Notes: generated from the sequence alone by a model not told the origin. A DNA stretch of 64,000 bases from Strongylocentrotus droebachiensis (GCA_035222895.1 JAVYIG010000035.1:992001-1056000); one strand, 5' to 3'. Positions 11,494 to 25,904 are shown, numbered from the stretch's first letter. A program made the numbers and translations.

Positions 11494-12454
11494 TAAAACG
11501 AATGTAAAGAAAAGTAAATAAGTTGTCCTTTGTAAGTTCTACGCCTCTCATTCACACCCAAATCAAAACTTTGATGTGTGCAACATATCTATCTCTCCAA
11601 GCTCGAGATGTCCCATTGTCAACAAATTAAAGATCGAGTTCGAGAATTAAGACTATTGCCTATTGGCCTAGACCTCCTTCACCATTCCAATTGTCATTTT
11701 CATCTATTATATAGAGGTAAACAAAAATTAAATCGAAACCTGTTCACTTTCCTTTGCATTCGAGACGTCTATTGCTGAGGGTAGCTACATCGACTGGTTC
11801 TTGATATTTGACGTGCGGTGTGAGAATGTGAAATGGTATCAAAAAATGCAAAATAAACTGTGCAAATTGCATTGAGTTAATGGCAAAGAGGACAATTTTT
11901 TTCACAAACTTTATTAACGCACTTAAAGACATATTCGCAGGAAGCCTCTTGTGCATCTGTAATGGGTTTTGTTTTCATGAATAATAAATGATAAAAACAA
12001 TATGTTTCGAAAGAGGTTGTGAACACATCTGCCTTTGCCGAATCTGGCTCCTCGAGGTTTTTTACTGGCTGCCCGACCAAAGGATACAATCGTTTTGCTG
12101 ATTTTCGTATGACGCTATTGTTATTTAAATCCGTGACGTCCAAGTATCTGCATTGTTAAATTCATGAATATGCACCCTATCAACAATACCGTTTTTACTC
12201 AGTCATATGCTGCGGCCTTATTTTGAAAGAGTGTAACTATTTCTTCCGGAATTGTGATATTTCAAGAGGGATGGCCAAGAAAATGACGGCCATCTGTAGG
12301 ATCACTTTCATAGTGCCAAGAAACTGCAGTCACACCTCCAAAGTGGGGCATAGATGAGATTCTGCATGTGATATCTTGCTGTAGGACTGGATGTTTAACC
12401 GTTTTATGTCATCCAAGGGATTTGATCAAGAACTGCGACCGATTCTTTCAAAGC

Positions 12455-12616
12455 ATACTTACCTGGCGCAGGGGTCGCATTGATCAAGAAGGATGCACCC
12501 CCAGGGCGAGGCTTGCCATTGCACTCCGGCTCGCTGAACCTTGCGATTCCCCCAAACGTGGGGAACTCGGGCGTATTATTTATGGTAGCGGAGATCTGCG
12601 TTCGCGCTATCTCCTA
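12455..12616 (+). ncRNA. U1: U1 snRNA, copy 12
   Basis: Intact U1 body, standard C-type 3' flank. Class B spacer ending in GATAAG, so the next copy has A at -99. Confidence 0.97.
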
Positions 12617-13575
12617 CAAAACGAATGTAAAGAAAAGTAAATAAGTTGTCCTTTGTAAGTTCTACGCCTCTCATTCACACCCAAATCAAAACTTTGATGT
12701 GTGCAACATATCTATCTCTCCAAGCTCGAGATGTCCCATTGTCAACAAATTAAAGATCGAGTTCGAGAATTAAGACTATTGCCTATTGGCCTAGACCTCC
12801 TTCACCATTCCAATTGTCATTTTCATCTATTATATAGAGGTAAACAAAAATTAAATTGAAACCTGTTCACTTTCCTTTGCATTCGAGACGTCTATTGCTG
12901 AGGGCAGCTACATCGACTGGTTCTTGATATTTGACGTGCGGTGTGAGAATGTGAAATGGTATCAAAAAATGCAAAATAAACTGTGCAAATTGCATTGAGT
13001 TAATGGCAAAGGGGATAATTTTTTTCACAAACTTTATTAACGCACTTAAAGAAATATTCGCAGGAAGCCTCTTGTGCATCTGTAATGGGTTTTGTTTTCA
13101 TGAATAATAAATGATAAAAACAATATGTTTCAAAAGAGGTTGTGAACACATCTGCCTTTGCCGAATCCGGCTCCTCGAGGTTTTTTACTGGCTGCCCGAC
13201 CAAAGGATACAATCGTTTTGCTGATTTTCGTATGACGCTATTGTTATTTAAATCCGTGACGTCCAAGTATCTGCATTGTTAAATTCATGAATATGCACCC
13301 TATCAACAATACCGTTTACTCAGTCATATGCTGCGGCCTTATTTTGAAAGAGTGTAACTATTTCTTCCGGAATTGTGATATTTCAAGAGGGATGGCCAAG
13401 AAAATGACGGCCATCTGTAGGATCACTTTCATAGTGCCAAGAAACTGCAGTCACACCTCCAAAGTGGGGCATAGATAAGATTCTGCATGTGATATCTTGC
13501 TGTAGGACTGGATGTTTAACCGTTTTATGTCATCCAAGGGATTTGATCAAGAACTGCGACCGATTCTTTCAAAGC

Positions 13576-13737
13576 ATACTTACCTGGCGCAGGGGTCGCA
13601 TTGATCAAGAAGGATGCACCCCCAGGGCGAGGCTTGCCATTGCACTCCGGCTCGCTGAACCTTGCGATTCCCCCAAACGTGGGGAACTCGGGCGTATTAT
13701 TTATGGTAGCGGAGATCTGCGTTCGCGCTATCTCCTA
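13576..13737 (+). ncRNA. U1: U1 snRNA, copy 13
   Basis: Intact U1 body, promoter A at -99 and T-type 3' flank. Class C spacer. Copies 11 and 13 are a 2,244-bp two-unit duplication. Confidence 0.97.
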
Positions 13738-14698
13738 TAAAACGAATGTAAAGAAAAGTAAATAAGTTGTCCTTTGTAAGTTCTACGCCTCTCATTCACA
13801 CCCAAATCAAAACTTTGATGTGTGCAACATATCTATCTCTCCAAGCTCGAGATGTCCCATTGTCAACAAATTAAAGATCGAGTTCGAGAATTAAGACTAT
13901 TGCCTATTGGCCTAGACCTCCTTCACCATTCCAATTGTCATTTTCATCTATTATATAGAGGTAAACAAAAATTAAATCGAAACCTGTTCACTTTCCTTTG
14001 CATTCGAGACGTCTATTGCTGAGGGTAGCTACATCGACTGGTTCTTGATATTTGACGTGCGGTGTGAGAATGTGAAATGGTATCAAAAAATGCAAAATAA
14101 ACTGTGCAAATTGCATTGAGTTAATGGCAAAGAGGACAATTTTTTTCACAAACTTTATTAACGCACTTAAAGACATATTCGCAGGAAGCCTCTTGTGCAT
14201 CTGTAATGGGTTTTGTTTTCATGAATAATAAATGATAAAAACAATATGTTTCGAAAGAGGTTGTGAACACATCTGCCTTTGCCGAATCTGGCTCCTCGAG
14301 GTTTTTTACTGGCTGCCCGACCAAAGGATACAATCGTTTTGCTGATTTTCGTATGACGCTATTGTTATTTAAATCCGTGACGTCCAAGTATCTGCATTGT
14401 TAAATTCATGAATATGCACCCTATCAACAATACCGTTTTTACTCAGTCATATGCTGCGGCCTTATTTTGAAAGAGTGTAACTATTTCTTCCGGAATTGTG
14501 ATATTTCAAGAGGGATGGCCAAGAAAATGACGGCCATCTGTAGGATCACTTTCATAGTGCCAAGAAACTGCAGTCACACCTCCAAAGTGGGGCATAGATG
14601 AGATTCTGCATGTGATATCTTGCTGTAGGACTGGATGTTTAACCGTTTTATGTCATCCAAGGGATTTGATCAAGAACTGCGACCGATTCTTTCAAAGC

Positions 14699-14860
14699 AT
14701 ACTTACCTGGCGCAGGGGTCGCATTGATCAAGAAGGATGCACCCCCAGGGCGAGGCTTGCCATTGCACTCCGGCTCGCTGAACCTTGCGATTCCCCCAAA
14801 CGTGGGGAACTCGGGCGTATTATTTATGGTAGCGGAGATCTGCGTTCGCGCTATCTCCTA
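14699..14860 (+). ncRNA. U1: U1 snRNA, copy 14
   Basis: Intact U1 body. Class D spacer with GAAACCTG, like that after copy 10. Confidence 0.97.
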
Positions 14861-15818
14861 CAAAACGAATGTAAAGAAAAGTAAATAAGTTGTCCTTTGT
14901 AAGTTCTACGCCTCTCATTCACACCCAAATCAAAACTTTGATGTGTGCAACATATCTATCTCTCCAAGCTCGAGATGTCCCATTGTCAACAAATTAAAGA
15001 TCGAGTTCGAGAATTAAGACTATTGCCTATTGGCCTAGACCTCCTTCACCATTCCAATTGTCATTTTCATCTATTATATAGAGGTAAACAAAAATTAAAT
15101 TGAAACCTGTTCACTTTCCTTTGCATTCGAGACGTCTATTGCTGAGGGCAGCTACATCGACTGGTTCTTGATATTTGACGTGCGGTGTGAGAATGTGAAA
15201 TGGTATCAAAAATGCAAAATAAACTGTGCAAATTGCATTGAGTTAATGGCAAAGAGGACAATTTTTTTCACAAACTTTATTAACGCACTTAAAGACATAT
15301 TCGCAGGAAGCCTCTTGTGCATCTGTAATGGGTTTTGTTTTCATGAATAATAAATGATAAAAACAATATGTTTCAAAAGAGGTTTTGAACACATCTGCCT
15401 TTGCCGAATCCGGCTCCTCGAGGTTTTTTACTGGCTGCCCGACCAAAGGATACAATCGTTTTGCTGATTTTCGTATGACGCTATTGTTATTTAAATCCGT
15501 GACGTCCAAGTATCTGCATTGTTAAATTCATGAATATGCACCCTATCAACAATACCGTTTACTCAGTCATATGCTGCGGCCTTATTTTGAACGAGTGTAA
15601 CTATTTCTTCCGGAATTGTGATATTTCAAGAGGGATGGCCAAGAAAATGACGGCCATCTGTAGGATCACTTTCATAGTGCCAAGAAACTGCAGTCACACC
15701 TCCAAAGTGGGGCATAGATGAGATTCTGCATGTGATATCTTGCTGTAGGACTGGATGTTTAACCGTTTTATGTCATCCAAGGGATTTGATCAAGAACTGC
15801 GACCGATTCTTTCAAAGC

Positions 15819-15980
15819 ATACTTACCTGGCGCAGGGGTCGCATTGATCAAGAAGGATGCACCCCCAGGGCGAGGCTTGCCATTGCACTCCGGCTCGCTG
15901 AACCTTGCGATTCCCCCAAACGTGGGGAACTCGGGCGTATTATTTATGGTAGCGGAGATCTGCGTTCGCGCTATCTCCTA
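15819..15980 (+). ncRNA. U1: U1 snRNA, copy 15
   Basis: Intact U1 body. Class D spacer. Starts the D-E-D-E run covering copies 15-18, period 2,241 bp. Confidence 0.97.
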
Positions 15981-16938
15981 CAAAACGAATGTAAAGAAAA
16001 GTAAATAAGTTGTCCTTTGTAAGTTCTACGCCTCTCATTCACACCCAAATCAAAACTTTGATGTGTGCAACATATCTATCTCTCCAAGCTCGAGATGTCC
16101 CATTGTCAACAAATTAAAGATCGAGTTCGAGAATTAAGACTATTGCCTATTGGCCTAGACCTCCTTCACCATTCCAATTGTCATTTTCATCTATTATATA
16201 GAGGTAAACAAAAATTAAATTGAAACCTGTTCACTTTCCTTTGCATTCGAGACGTCTATTGCTGAGGGCAGCTACATCGACTGGTTCTTGATATTTGACG
16301 TGCGGTGTGAGAATGTGAAATGGTATCAAAAATGCAAAATAAACTGTGCAAATTGCATTGAGTTAATGGCAAAGAGGACAATTTTTTTCACAAACTTTAT
16401 TAACGCACTTAAAGACATATTCGCAGGAAGCCTCTTGTGCATCTGTAATGGGTTTTGTTTTCATGAATAATAAATGATAAAAACAATATGTTTCAAAAGA
16501 GGTTTTGAACACATCTGCCTTTGCCGAATCCGGCTCCTCGAGGTTTTTTACTGGCTGCCCGACCAAAGGATACAATCGTTTTGCTGATTTTCGTATGACG
16601 CTATTGTTATTTAAATCCGTGACGTCCAAGTATCTGCATTGTTAAATTCATGAATATGCACCCTATCAACAATACCGTTTACTCAGTCATATGCTGCGGC
16701 CTTATTTTGAACGAGTGTAACTATTTCTTCCGGAATTGTGATATTTCAAGAGGGATGGCCAAGAAAATGACGGCCATCTGTAGGATCACTTTCATAGTGC
16801 CAAGAAACTGCAGTCACACCTCCAAAGTGGGGCATAGATGAGATTCTGCATGTGATATCTTGCTGTAGGACTGGATGTTTAACCGTTTTATGTCATCCAA
16901 GGGATTTGATCAAGAACTGCGACCGATTCTTTCAAAGC

Positions 16939-17100
16939 ATACTTACCTGGCGCAGGGGTCGCATTGATCAAGAAGGATGCACCCCCAGGGCGAGGCTTGC
17001 CATTGCACTCCGGCTCGCTGAACCTTGCGATTCCCCCAAACGTGGGGAACTCGGGCGTATTATTTATGGTAGCGGAGATCTGCGTTCGCGCTATCTCCTA
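16939..17100 (+). ncRNA. U1: U1 snRNA, copy 16
   Basis: Intact U1 body. First class E spacer: GAAACCGG, six A, GCAATGAG, TTTCTTTCAC and GAAAGAGTG. Confidence 0.97.
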
Positions 17101-18059
17101 CAAAACGAATGTAAAGAAAAGTAAATAAGTTGTCCTTTGTAAGTTCTACGCCTCTCATTCACACCCAAATCAAAACTTTGATGTGTGCAACATATCTATC
17201 TCTCCAAGCTCGAGATGTCCCATTGTCAACAAATTAAAGATCGAGTTCGAGAATTAAGACTATTGCCTATTGGCCTAGACCTCCTTCACCATTCCAATTG
17301 TCATTTTCATCTATTATATAGAGGTAAACAAAAATTAAATTGAAACCGGTTCACTTTCCTTTGCATTCGAGACGTCTATTGCTGAGGGCAGCTACATCGA
17401 CTGGTTCTTGATATTTGACGTGCGGTGTGAGAATGTGAAATGGTATCAAAAAATGCAAAATAAACTGTGCAAATTGCAATGAGTTAATGGCAAAGAGGAC
17501 AATTTCTTTCACAAACTTTATTAACGCACTTAAAGACATATTCGCAGGAAGCCTCTTGTGCATCTGTAATGGGTTTTGTTTTCATGAATAATAAATGATA
17601 AAAACAATATGTTTCAAAAGAGGTTGTGAACACATCTGCCTTTGCCGAATCCGGCTCCTCGAGGTTTTTTACTGGCTGCCCGACCAAAGGATACAATCGT
17701 TTTGCTGATTTTCGTATGACGCTATTGTTATTTAAATCCGTGACGTCCAAGTATCTGCATTGTTAAATTCATGAATATGCACCCTATCAACAATACCGTT
17801 TACTCAGTCATATGCTGCGGCCTTATTTTGAAAGAGTGTAACTATTTCTTCCGGAATTGTGATATTTCAAGAGGGATGGCCAAGAAAATGACGGCCATCT
17901 GTAGGATCACTTTCATAGTGCCAAGAAACTGCAGTCACACCTCCAAAGTGGGGCATAGATGAGATTCTGCATGTGATATCTTGCTGTAGGACTGGATGTT
18001 TAACCGTTTTATGTCATCCAAGGGATTTGATCAAGAACTGCGACCGATTCTTTCAAAGC

Positions 18060-18221
18060 ATACTTACCTGGCGCAGGGGTCGCATTGATCAAGAAGGATG
18101 CACCCCCAGGGCGAGGCTTGCCATTGCACTCCGGCTCGCTGAACCTTGCGATTCCCCCAAACGTGGGGAACTCGGGCGTATTATTTATGGTAGCGGAGAT
18201 CTGCGTTCGCGCTATCTCCTA
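18060..18221 (+). ncRNA. U1: U1 snRNA, copy 17
   Basis: Intact U1 body. Class D spacer, second D of the D-E-D-E run. Confidence 0.97.
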
Positions 18222-19179
18222 CAAAACGAATGTAAAGAAAAGTAAATAAGTTGTCCTTTGTAAGTTCTACGCCTCTCATTCACACCCAAATCAAAACTTT
18301 GATGTGTGCAACATATCTATCTCTCCAAGCTCGAGATGTCCCATTGTCAACAAATTAAAGATCGAGTTCGAGAATTAAGACTATTGCCTATTGGCCTAGA
18401 CCTCCTTCACCATTCCAATTGTCATTTTCATCTATTATATAGAGGTAAACAAAAATTAAATTGAAACCTGTTCACTTTCCTTTGCATTCGAGACGTCTAT
18501 TGCTGAGGGCAGCTACATCGACTGGTTCTTGATATTTGACGTGCGGTGTGAGAATGTGAAATGGTATCAAAAATGCAAAATAAACTGTGCAAATTGCATT
18601 GAGTTAATGGCAAAGAGGACAATTTTTTTCACAAACTTTATTAACGCACTTAAAGACATATTCGCAGGAAGCCTCTTGTGCATCTGTAATGGGTTTTGTT
18701 TTCATGAATAATAAATGATAAAAACAATATGTTTCAAAAGAGGTTTTGAACACATCTGCCTTTGCCGAATCCGGCTCCTCGAGGTTTTTTACTGGCTGCC
18801 CGACCAAAGGATACAATCGTTTTGCTGATTTTCGTATGACGCTATTGTTATTTAAATCCGTGACGTCCAAGTATCTGCATTGTTAAATTCATGAATATGC
18901 ACCCTATCAACAATACCGTTTACTCAGTCATATGCTGCGGCCTTATTTTGAACGAGTGTAACTATTTCTTCCGGAATTGTGATATTTCAAGAGGGATGGC
19001 CAAGAAAATGACGGCCATCTGTAGGATCACTTTCATAGTGCCAAGAAACTGCAGTCACACCTCCAAAGTGGGGCATAGATGAGATTCTGCATGTGATATC
19101 TTGCTGTAGGACTGGATGTTTAACCGTTTTATGTCATCCAAGGGATTTGATCAAGAACTGCGACCGATTCTTTCAAAGC

Positions 19180-19341
19180 ATACTTACCTGGCGCAGGGGT
19201 CGCATTGATCAAGAAGGATGCACCCCCAGGGCGAGGCTTGCCATTGCACTCCGGCTCGCTGAACCTTGCGATTCCCCCAAACGTGGGGAACTCGGGCGTA
19301 TTATTTATGGTAGCGGAGATCTGCGTTCGCGCTATCTCCTA
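19180..19341 (+). ncRNA. U1: U1 snRNA, copy 18
   Basis: Intact U1 body. Class E spacer, second E of the D-E-D-E run. Confidence 0.97.
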
Positions 19342-20300
19342 CAAAACGAATGTAAAGAAAAGTAAATAAGTTGTCCTTTGTAAGTTCTACGCCTCTCATT
19401 CACACCCAAATCAAAACTTTGATGTGTGCAACATATCTATCTCTCCAAGCTCGAGATGTCCCATTGTCAACAAATTAAAGATCGAGTTCGAGAATTAAGA
19501 CTATTGCCTATTGGCCTAGACCTCCTTCACCATTCCAATTGTCATTTTCATCTATTATATAGAGGTAAACAAAAATTAAATTGAAACCGGTTCACTTTCC
19601 TTTGCATTCGAGACGTCTATTGCTGAGGGCAGCTACATCGACTGGTTCTTGATATTTGACGTGCGGTGTGAGAATGTGAAATGGTATCAAAAAATGCAAA
19701 ATAAACTGTGCAAATTGCAATGAGTTAATGGCAAAGAGGACAATTTCTTTCACAAACTTTATTAACGCACTTAAAGACATATTCGCAGGAAGCCTCTTGT
19801 GCATCTGTAATGGGTTTTGTTTTCATGAATAATAAATGATAAAAACAATATGTTTCAAAAGAGGTTGTGAACACATCTGCCTTTGCCGAATCCGGCTCCT
19901 CGAGGTTTTTTACTGGCTGCCCGACCAAAGGATACAATCGTTTTGCTGATTTTCGTATGACGCTATTGTTATTTAAATCCGTGACGTCCAAGTATCTGCA
20001 TTGTTAAATTCATGAATATGCACCCTATCAACAATACCGTTTACTCAGTCATATGCTGCGGCCTTATTTTGAAAGAGTGTAACTATTTCTTCCGGAATTG
20101 TGATATTTCAAGAGGGATGGCCAAGAAAATGACGGCCATCTGTAGGATCACTTTCATAGTGCCAAGAAACTGCAGTCACACCTCCAAAGTGGGGCATAGA
20201 TGAGATTCTGCATGTGATATCTTGCTGTAGGACTGGATGTTTAACCGTTTTATGTCATCCAAGGGATTTGATCAAGAACTGCGACCGATTCTTTCAAAGC

Positions 20301-20462
20301 ATACTTACCTGGCGCAGGGGTCGCATTGATCAAGAAGGATGCACCCCCAGGGCGAGGCTTGCCATTGCACTCCGGCTCGCTGAACCTTGCGATTCCCCCA
20401 AACGTGGGGAACTCGGGCGTATTATTTATGGTAGCGGAGATCTGCGTTCGCGCTATCTCCTA
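20301..20462 (+). ncRNA. U1: U1 snRNA, copy 19
   Basis: Intact U1 body. Class B spacer ending in GATAAG. Confidence 0.97.
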
Positions 20463-21421
20463 CAAAACGAATGTAAAGAAAAGTAAATAAGTTGTCCTTT
20501 GTAAGTTCTACGCCTCTCATTCACACCCAAATCAAAACTTTGATGTGTGCAACATATCTATCTCTCCAAGCTCGAGATGTCCCATTGTCAACAAATTAAA
20601 GATCGAGTTCGAGAATTAAGACTATTGCCTATTGGCCTAGACCTCCTTCACCATTCCAATTGTCATTTTCATCTATTATATAGAGGTAAACAAAAATTAA
20701 ATTGAAACCTGTTCACTTTCCTTTGCATTCGAGACGTCTATTGCTGAGGGCAGCTACATCGACTGGTTCTTGATATTTGACGTGCGGTGTGAGAATGTGA
20801 AATGGTATCAAAAAATGCAAAATAAACTGTGCAAATTGCATTGAGTTAATGGCAAAGGGGATAATTTTTTTCACAAACTTTATTAACGCACTTAAAGAAA
20901 TATTCGCAGGAAGCCTCTTGTGCATCTGTAATGGGTTTTGTTTTCATGAATAATAAATGATAAAAACAATATGTTTCAAAAGAGGTTGTGAACACATCTG
21001 CCTTTGCCGAATCCGGCTCCTCGAGGTTTTTTACTGGCTGCCCGACCAAAGGATACAATCGTTTTGCTGATTTTCGTATGACGCTATTGTTATTTAAATC
21101 CGTGACGTCCAAGTATCTGCATTGTTAAATTCATGAATATGCACCCTATCAACAATACCGTTTACTCAGTCATATGCTGCGGCCTTATTTTGAAAGAGTG
21201 TAACTATTTCTTCCGGAATTGTGATATTTCAAGAGGGATGGCCAAGAAAATGACGGCCATCTGTAGGATCACTTTCATAGTGCCAAGAAACTGCAGTCAC
21301 ACCTCCAAAGTGGGGCATAGATAAGATTCTGCATGTGATATCTTGCTGTAGGACTGGATGTTTAACCGTTTTATGTCATCCAAGGGATTTGATCAAGAAC
21401 TGCGACCGATTCTTTCAAAGC

Positions 21422-21583
21422 ATACTTACCTGGCGCAGGGGTCGCATTGATCAAGAAGGATGCACCCCCAGGGCGAGGCTTGCCATTGCACTCCGGCTCG
21501 CTGAACCTTGCGATTCCCCCAAACGTGGGGAACTCGGGCGTATTATTTATGGTAGCGGAGATCTGCGTTCGCGCTATCTCCTA
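21422..21583 (+). ncRNA. U1: U1 snRNA, copy 20
   Basis: Intact U1 body with promoter A at -99 and the T-type 3' flank typical of class C, yet a class A spacer (CAATCGTC, GAGAGTC, GAAAGAATG, GATGGAAAAAG). This places a recombination junction between about 21,590 and 21,780. Confidence 0.97.
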
Positions 21584-22542
21584 TAAAACGAATGTAAAGA
21601 AAAGTAAATAAGTTGTCCTTTGTAAGTTCTACGCCTCTCATTCACACCCAAATCAAAACTTTGATGTGTGCAACATATCTATCTCTCCAAGCTCGAGATG
21701 TCCCATTGTCAACAAATTAAAGATCGAGTTCGAGAATTAAGACTATTGCCTATTGGCCTAGACCTCCTTCACCATTCCAATCGTCATTTTCATCTATTAT
21801 ATAGAGGTAAACAAAAATTAAATTGAAACCTGTTCACTTCCATTTGCATTCGAGAGTCTATTGCTGAGGGTAGCTACATCGACTGGTTCTTGATATTTGA
21901 CGTGCGGTGTGAGAATGTGAAATGGTATCAAAAAATGCAAAATAAACTGTGCAAATTGCAATGAGTTAATGGCAAAGAGGACAATTTTTTTCACAAACTT
22001 TATTAACGCACTTAAAGACATATTCGCAGGAAGCCTCTTGTGCATCTGTAATGGGTTTTGTTTTCATGAATAATAAATGATAAAAACAATATGTTTCAAA
22101 AGAGGTTGTGAACACATCTGCCTTTGCCGAATCCGGCTCCTCGAGGTTTTTTACTGGCTGCCCGACCAAAGGATACAATCGTTTTGCTGATTTTCGTATG
22201 ACGCTATTGTTATTTAAATCCGTGACGTCCAAGTATCTGCATTGTTAAATTCATGAATATGCACCCTATCAACAATACCGTTTACTCAGTCATATGCTGC
22301 GGCCTTATTTTGAAAGAATGTAACTATTTCTTCCGGAATTGTGATATTTCAAGAGGGATGGAAAAAGAAAATGACGGCCATCTGTAGGATCACTTTCATA
22401 GTGCCAAGAAACTGCAGTCACACCTCCAAAGTGGGGCATAGATGAGATTCTGCATGTGATATCTTGCTGTAGGACTGGATGTTTAACCGTTTTATGTCAT
22501 CCAAGGGATTTGATCAAGAACTGCGACCGATTCTTTCAAAGC

Positions 22543-22704
22543 ATACTTACCTGGCGCAGGGGTCGCATTGATCAAGAAGGATGCACCCCCAGGGCGAGGC
22601 TTGCCATTGCACTCCGGCTCGCTGAACCTTGCGATTCCCCCAAACGTGGGGAACTCGGGCGTATTATTTATGGTAGCGGAGATCTGCGTTCGCGCTATCT
22701 CCTA
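22543..22704 (+). ncRNA. U1: U1 snRNA, copy 21
   Basis: Intact U1 body. The candidate 3' box has a private A-to-G change (GTAGAGAAAAG). Class A spacer with GATGGAAAAAG. Confidence 0.97.
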
Positions 22705-23663
22705 CAAAACGAATGTAGAGAAAAGTAAATAAGTTGTCCTTTGTAAGTTCTACGCCTCTCATTCACACCCAAATCAAAACTTTGATGTGTGCAACATATC
22801 TATCTCTCCAAGCTCGAGATGTCCCATTGTCAACAAATTAAAGATCGAGTTCGAGAATTAAGACTATTGCCTATTGGCCTAGACCTCCTTCACCATTCCA
22901 ATCGTCATTTTCATCTATTATATAGAGGTAAACAAAAATTAAATTGAAACCTGTTCACTTCCATTTGCATTCGAGAGTCTATTGCTGAGGGTAGCTACAT
23001 CGACTGGTTCTTGATATTTGACGTGCGGTGTGAGAATGTGAAATGGTATCAAAAAATGCAAAATAAACTGTGCAAATTGCAATGAGTTAATGGCAAAGAG
23101 GACAATTTCTTTCACAAACTTTATTAACGCACTTAAAGACATATTCGCAGGAAGCCTCTTGTGCATCTGTAATGGGTTTTGTTTTCATGAATAATAAATG
23201 ATAAAAACAATATGTTTCAAAAGAGGTTGTGAACACATCTGCCTTTGCCGAATCCGGCTCCTCGAGGTTTTTTACTGGCTGCCCGACCAAAGGATACAAT
23301 CGTTTTGCTGATTTTCGTATGACGCTATTGTTATTTAAATCCGTGACGTCCAAGTATCTGCATTGTTAAATTCATGAATATGCACCCTATCAACAATACC
23401 GTTTACTCAGTCATATGCTGCGGCCTTATTTTGAAAGAGTGTAACTATTTCTTCCGGAATTGTGATATTTCAAGAGGGATGGAAAAAGAAAATGACGGCC
23501 ATCTGTAGGATCACTTTCATAGTGCCAAGAAACTGCAGTCACACCTCCAAAGTGGGGCATAGATGAGATTCTGCATGTGATATCTTGCTGTAGGACTGGA
23601 TGTTTAACCGTTTTATGTCATCCAAGGGATTTGATCAAGAACTGCGACCGATTCTTTCAAAGC

Positions 23664-23825
23664 ATACTTACCTGGCGCAGGGGTCGCATTGATCAAGAAG
23701 GATGCACCCCCAGGGCGAGGCTTGCCATTGCACTCCGGCTCGCCGAACCTTGCGATTCCCCCAAACGTGGGGAACTCGGGCGTATTATTTATGGTAGCGG
23801 AGATCTGCGTTCGCGCTATCTCCTA
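23664..23825 (+). ncRNA. U1: U1 snRNA, copy 22 (T23744C variant)
   Basis: U1 body with one change: T to C at 23,744, nt 81, on the 3' side of the stem-loop II base (CTCGCCGAACC where others have CTCGCTGAACC). It could turn a G-U wobble into G-C or leave folding unchanged. Class A spacer. Confidence 0.95.
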
Positions 23826-24783
23826 CAAAACGAATGTAAAGAAAAGTAAATAAGTTGTCCTTTGTAAGTTCTACGCCTCTCATTCACACCCAAATCAAAA
23901 CTTTGATGTGTGCAACATATCTATCTCTCCAAGCTCGAGATGTCCCATTGTCAACAAATTAAAGATCGAGTTCGAGAATTAAGACTATTGCCTATTGGCC
24001 TAGACCTCCTTCACCATTCCAATCGTCATTTTCATCTATTATATAGAGGTAAACAAAAATTAAATTGAAACCTGTTCACTTCCATTTGCATTCGAGAGTC
24101 TATTGCTGAGGGTAGCTACATCGACTGGTTCTTGATATTTGACGTGCGGTGTGAGAATGTGAAATGGTATCAAAAAATGCAAAATAAACTGTGCAAATTG
24201 CAATGAGTTAATGGCAAAGAGGACAATTTCTTTCACAAACTTTATTAACGCACTTAAAGACATATTCGCAGGAAGCCTCTTGTGCATCTGTAATGGGTTT
24301 TGTTTTCATGAATAATAAATGATAAAAACAATATGTTTCAAAAGAGGTTGTGAACACATCTGCCTTTGCCGAATCCGGCTCCTCGAGGTTTTTTACTGGC
24401 TGCCCGACCAAAGGATACAATCGTTTTGCTGATTTTCGTATGACGCTATTGTTATTTAAATCCGTGACGTCCAAGTATCTGCATTGTTAAATTCATGAAT
24501 ATGCACCCTATCAACAATACCGTTTACTCAGTCATATGCTGCGGCCTTATTTTGAAAGAGTGTAACTATTTCTTCCGGAATTGTGATATTTCAAGAGGGA
24601 TGGCCAAGAAAATGACGGCCATCTGTAGGATCACTTTCATAGTGCCAAGAAACTGCAGTCACACCTCCAAAGTGGGGCATAGATGAGATTCTGCATGTGA
24701 TATCTTGCTGTAGGACTGGATGTTTAACCGTTTTATGTCATCCAAGGGATTTGATCAAGAACTGCGACCGATTCTTTCAAAGC

Positions 24784-24945
24784 ATACTTACCTGGCGCAG
24801 GGGTCGCATTGATCAAGAAGGATGCACCCCCAGGGCGAGGCTTGCCATTGCACTCCGGCTCGCTGAACCTTGCGATTCCCCCAAACGTGGGGAACTCGGG
24901 CGTATTATTTATGGTAGCGGAGATCTGCGTTCGCGCTATCTCCTA
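24784..24945 (+). ncRNA. U1: U1 snRNA, copy 23
   Basis: Intact U1 body. Class B spacer ending in GATAAG. First member of the B-C-E three-unit repeat (period 3,365 bp). Confidence 0.97.
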
Positions 24946-25904
24946 CAAAACGAATGTAAAGAAAAGTAAATAAGTTGTCCTTTGTAAGTTCTACGCCTCT
25001 CATTCACACCCAAATCAAAACTTTGATGTGTGCAACATATCTATCTCTCCAAGCTCGAGATGTCCCATTGTCAACAAATTAAAGATCGAGTTCGAGAATT
25101 AAGACTATTGCCTATTGGCCTAGACCTCCTTCACCATTCCAATTGTCATTTTCATCTATTATATAGAGGTAAACAAAAATTAAATTGAAACCTGTTCACT
25201 TTCCTTTGCATTCGAGACGTCTATTGCTGAGGGCAGCTACATCGACTGGTTCTTGATATTTGACGTGCGGTGTGAGAATGTGAAATGGTATCAAAAAATG
25301 CAAAATAAACTGTGCAAATTGCATTGAGTTAATGGCAAAGGGGATAATTTTTTTCACAAACTTTATTAACGCACTTAAAGAAATATTCGCAGGAAGCCTC
25401 TTGTGCATCTGTAATGGGTTTTGTTTTCATGAATAATAAATGATAAAAACAATATGTTTCAAAAGAGGTTGTGAACACATCTGCCTTTGCCGAATCCGGC
25501 TCCTCGAGGTTTTTTACTGGCTGCCCGACCAAAGGATACAATCGTTTTGCTGATTTTCGTATGACGCTATTGTTATTTAAATCCGTGACGTCCAAGTATC
25601 TGCATTGTTAAATTCATGAATATGCACCCTATCAACAATACCGTTTACTCAGTCATATGCTGCGGCCTTATTTTGAAAGAGTGTAACTATTTCTTCCGGA
25701 ATTGTGATATTTCAAGAGGGATGGCCAAGAAAATGACGGCCATCTGTAGGATCACTTTCATAGTGCCAAGAAACTGCAGTCACACCTCCAAAGTGGGGCA
25801 TAGATAAGATTCTGCATGTGATATCTTGCTGTAGGACTGGATGTTTAACCGTTTTATGTCATCCAAGGGATTTGATCAAGAACTGCGACCGATTCTTTCA
25901 AAGC

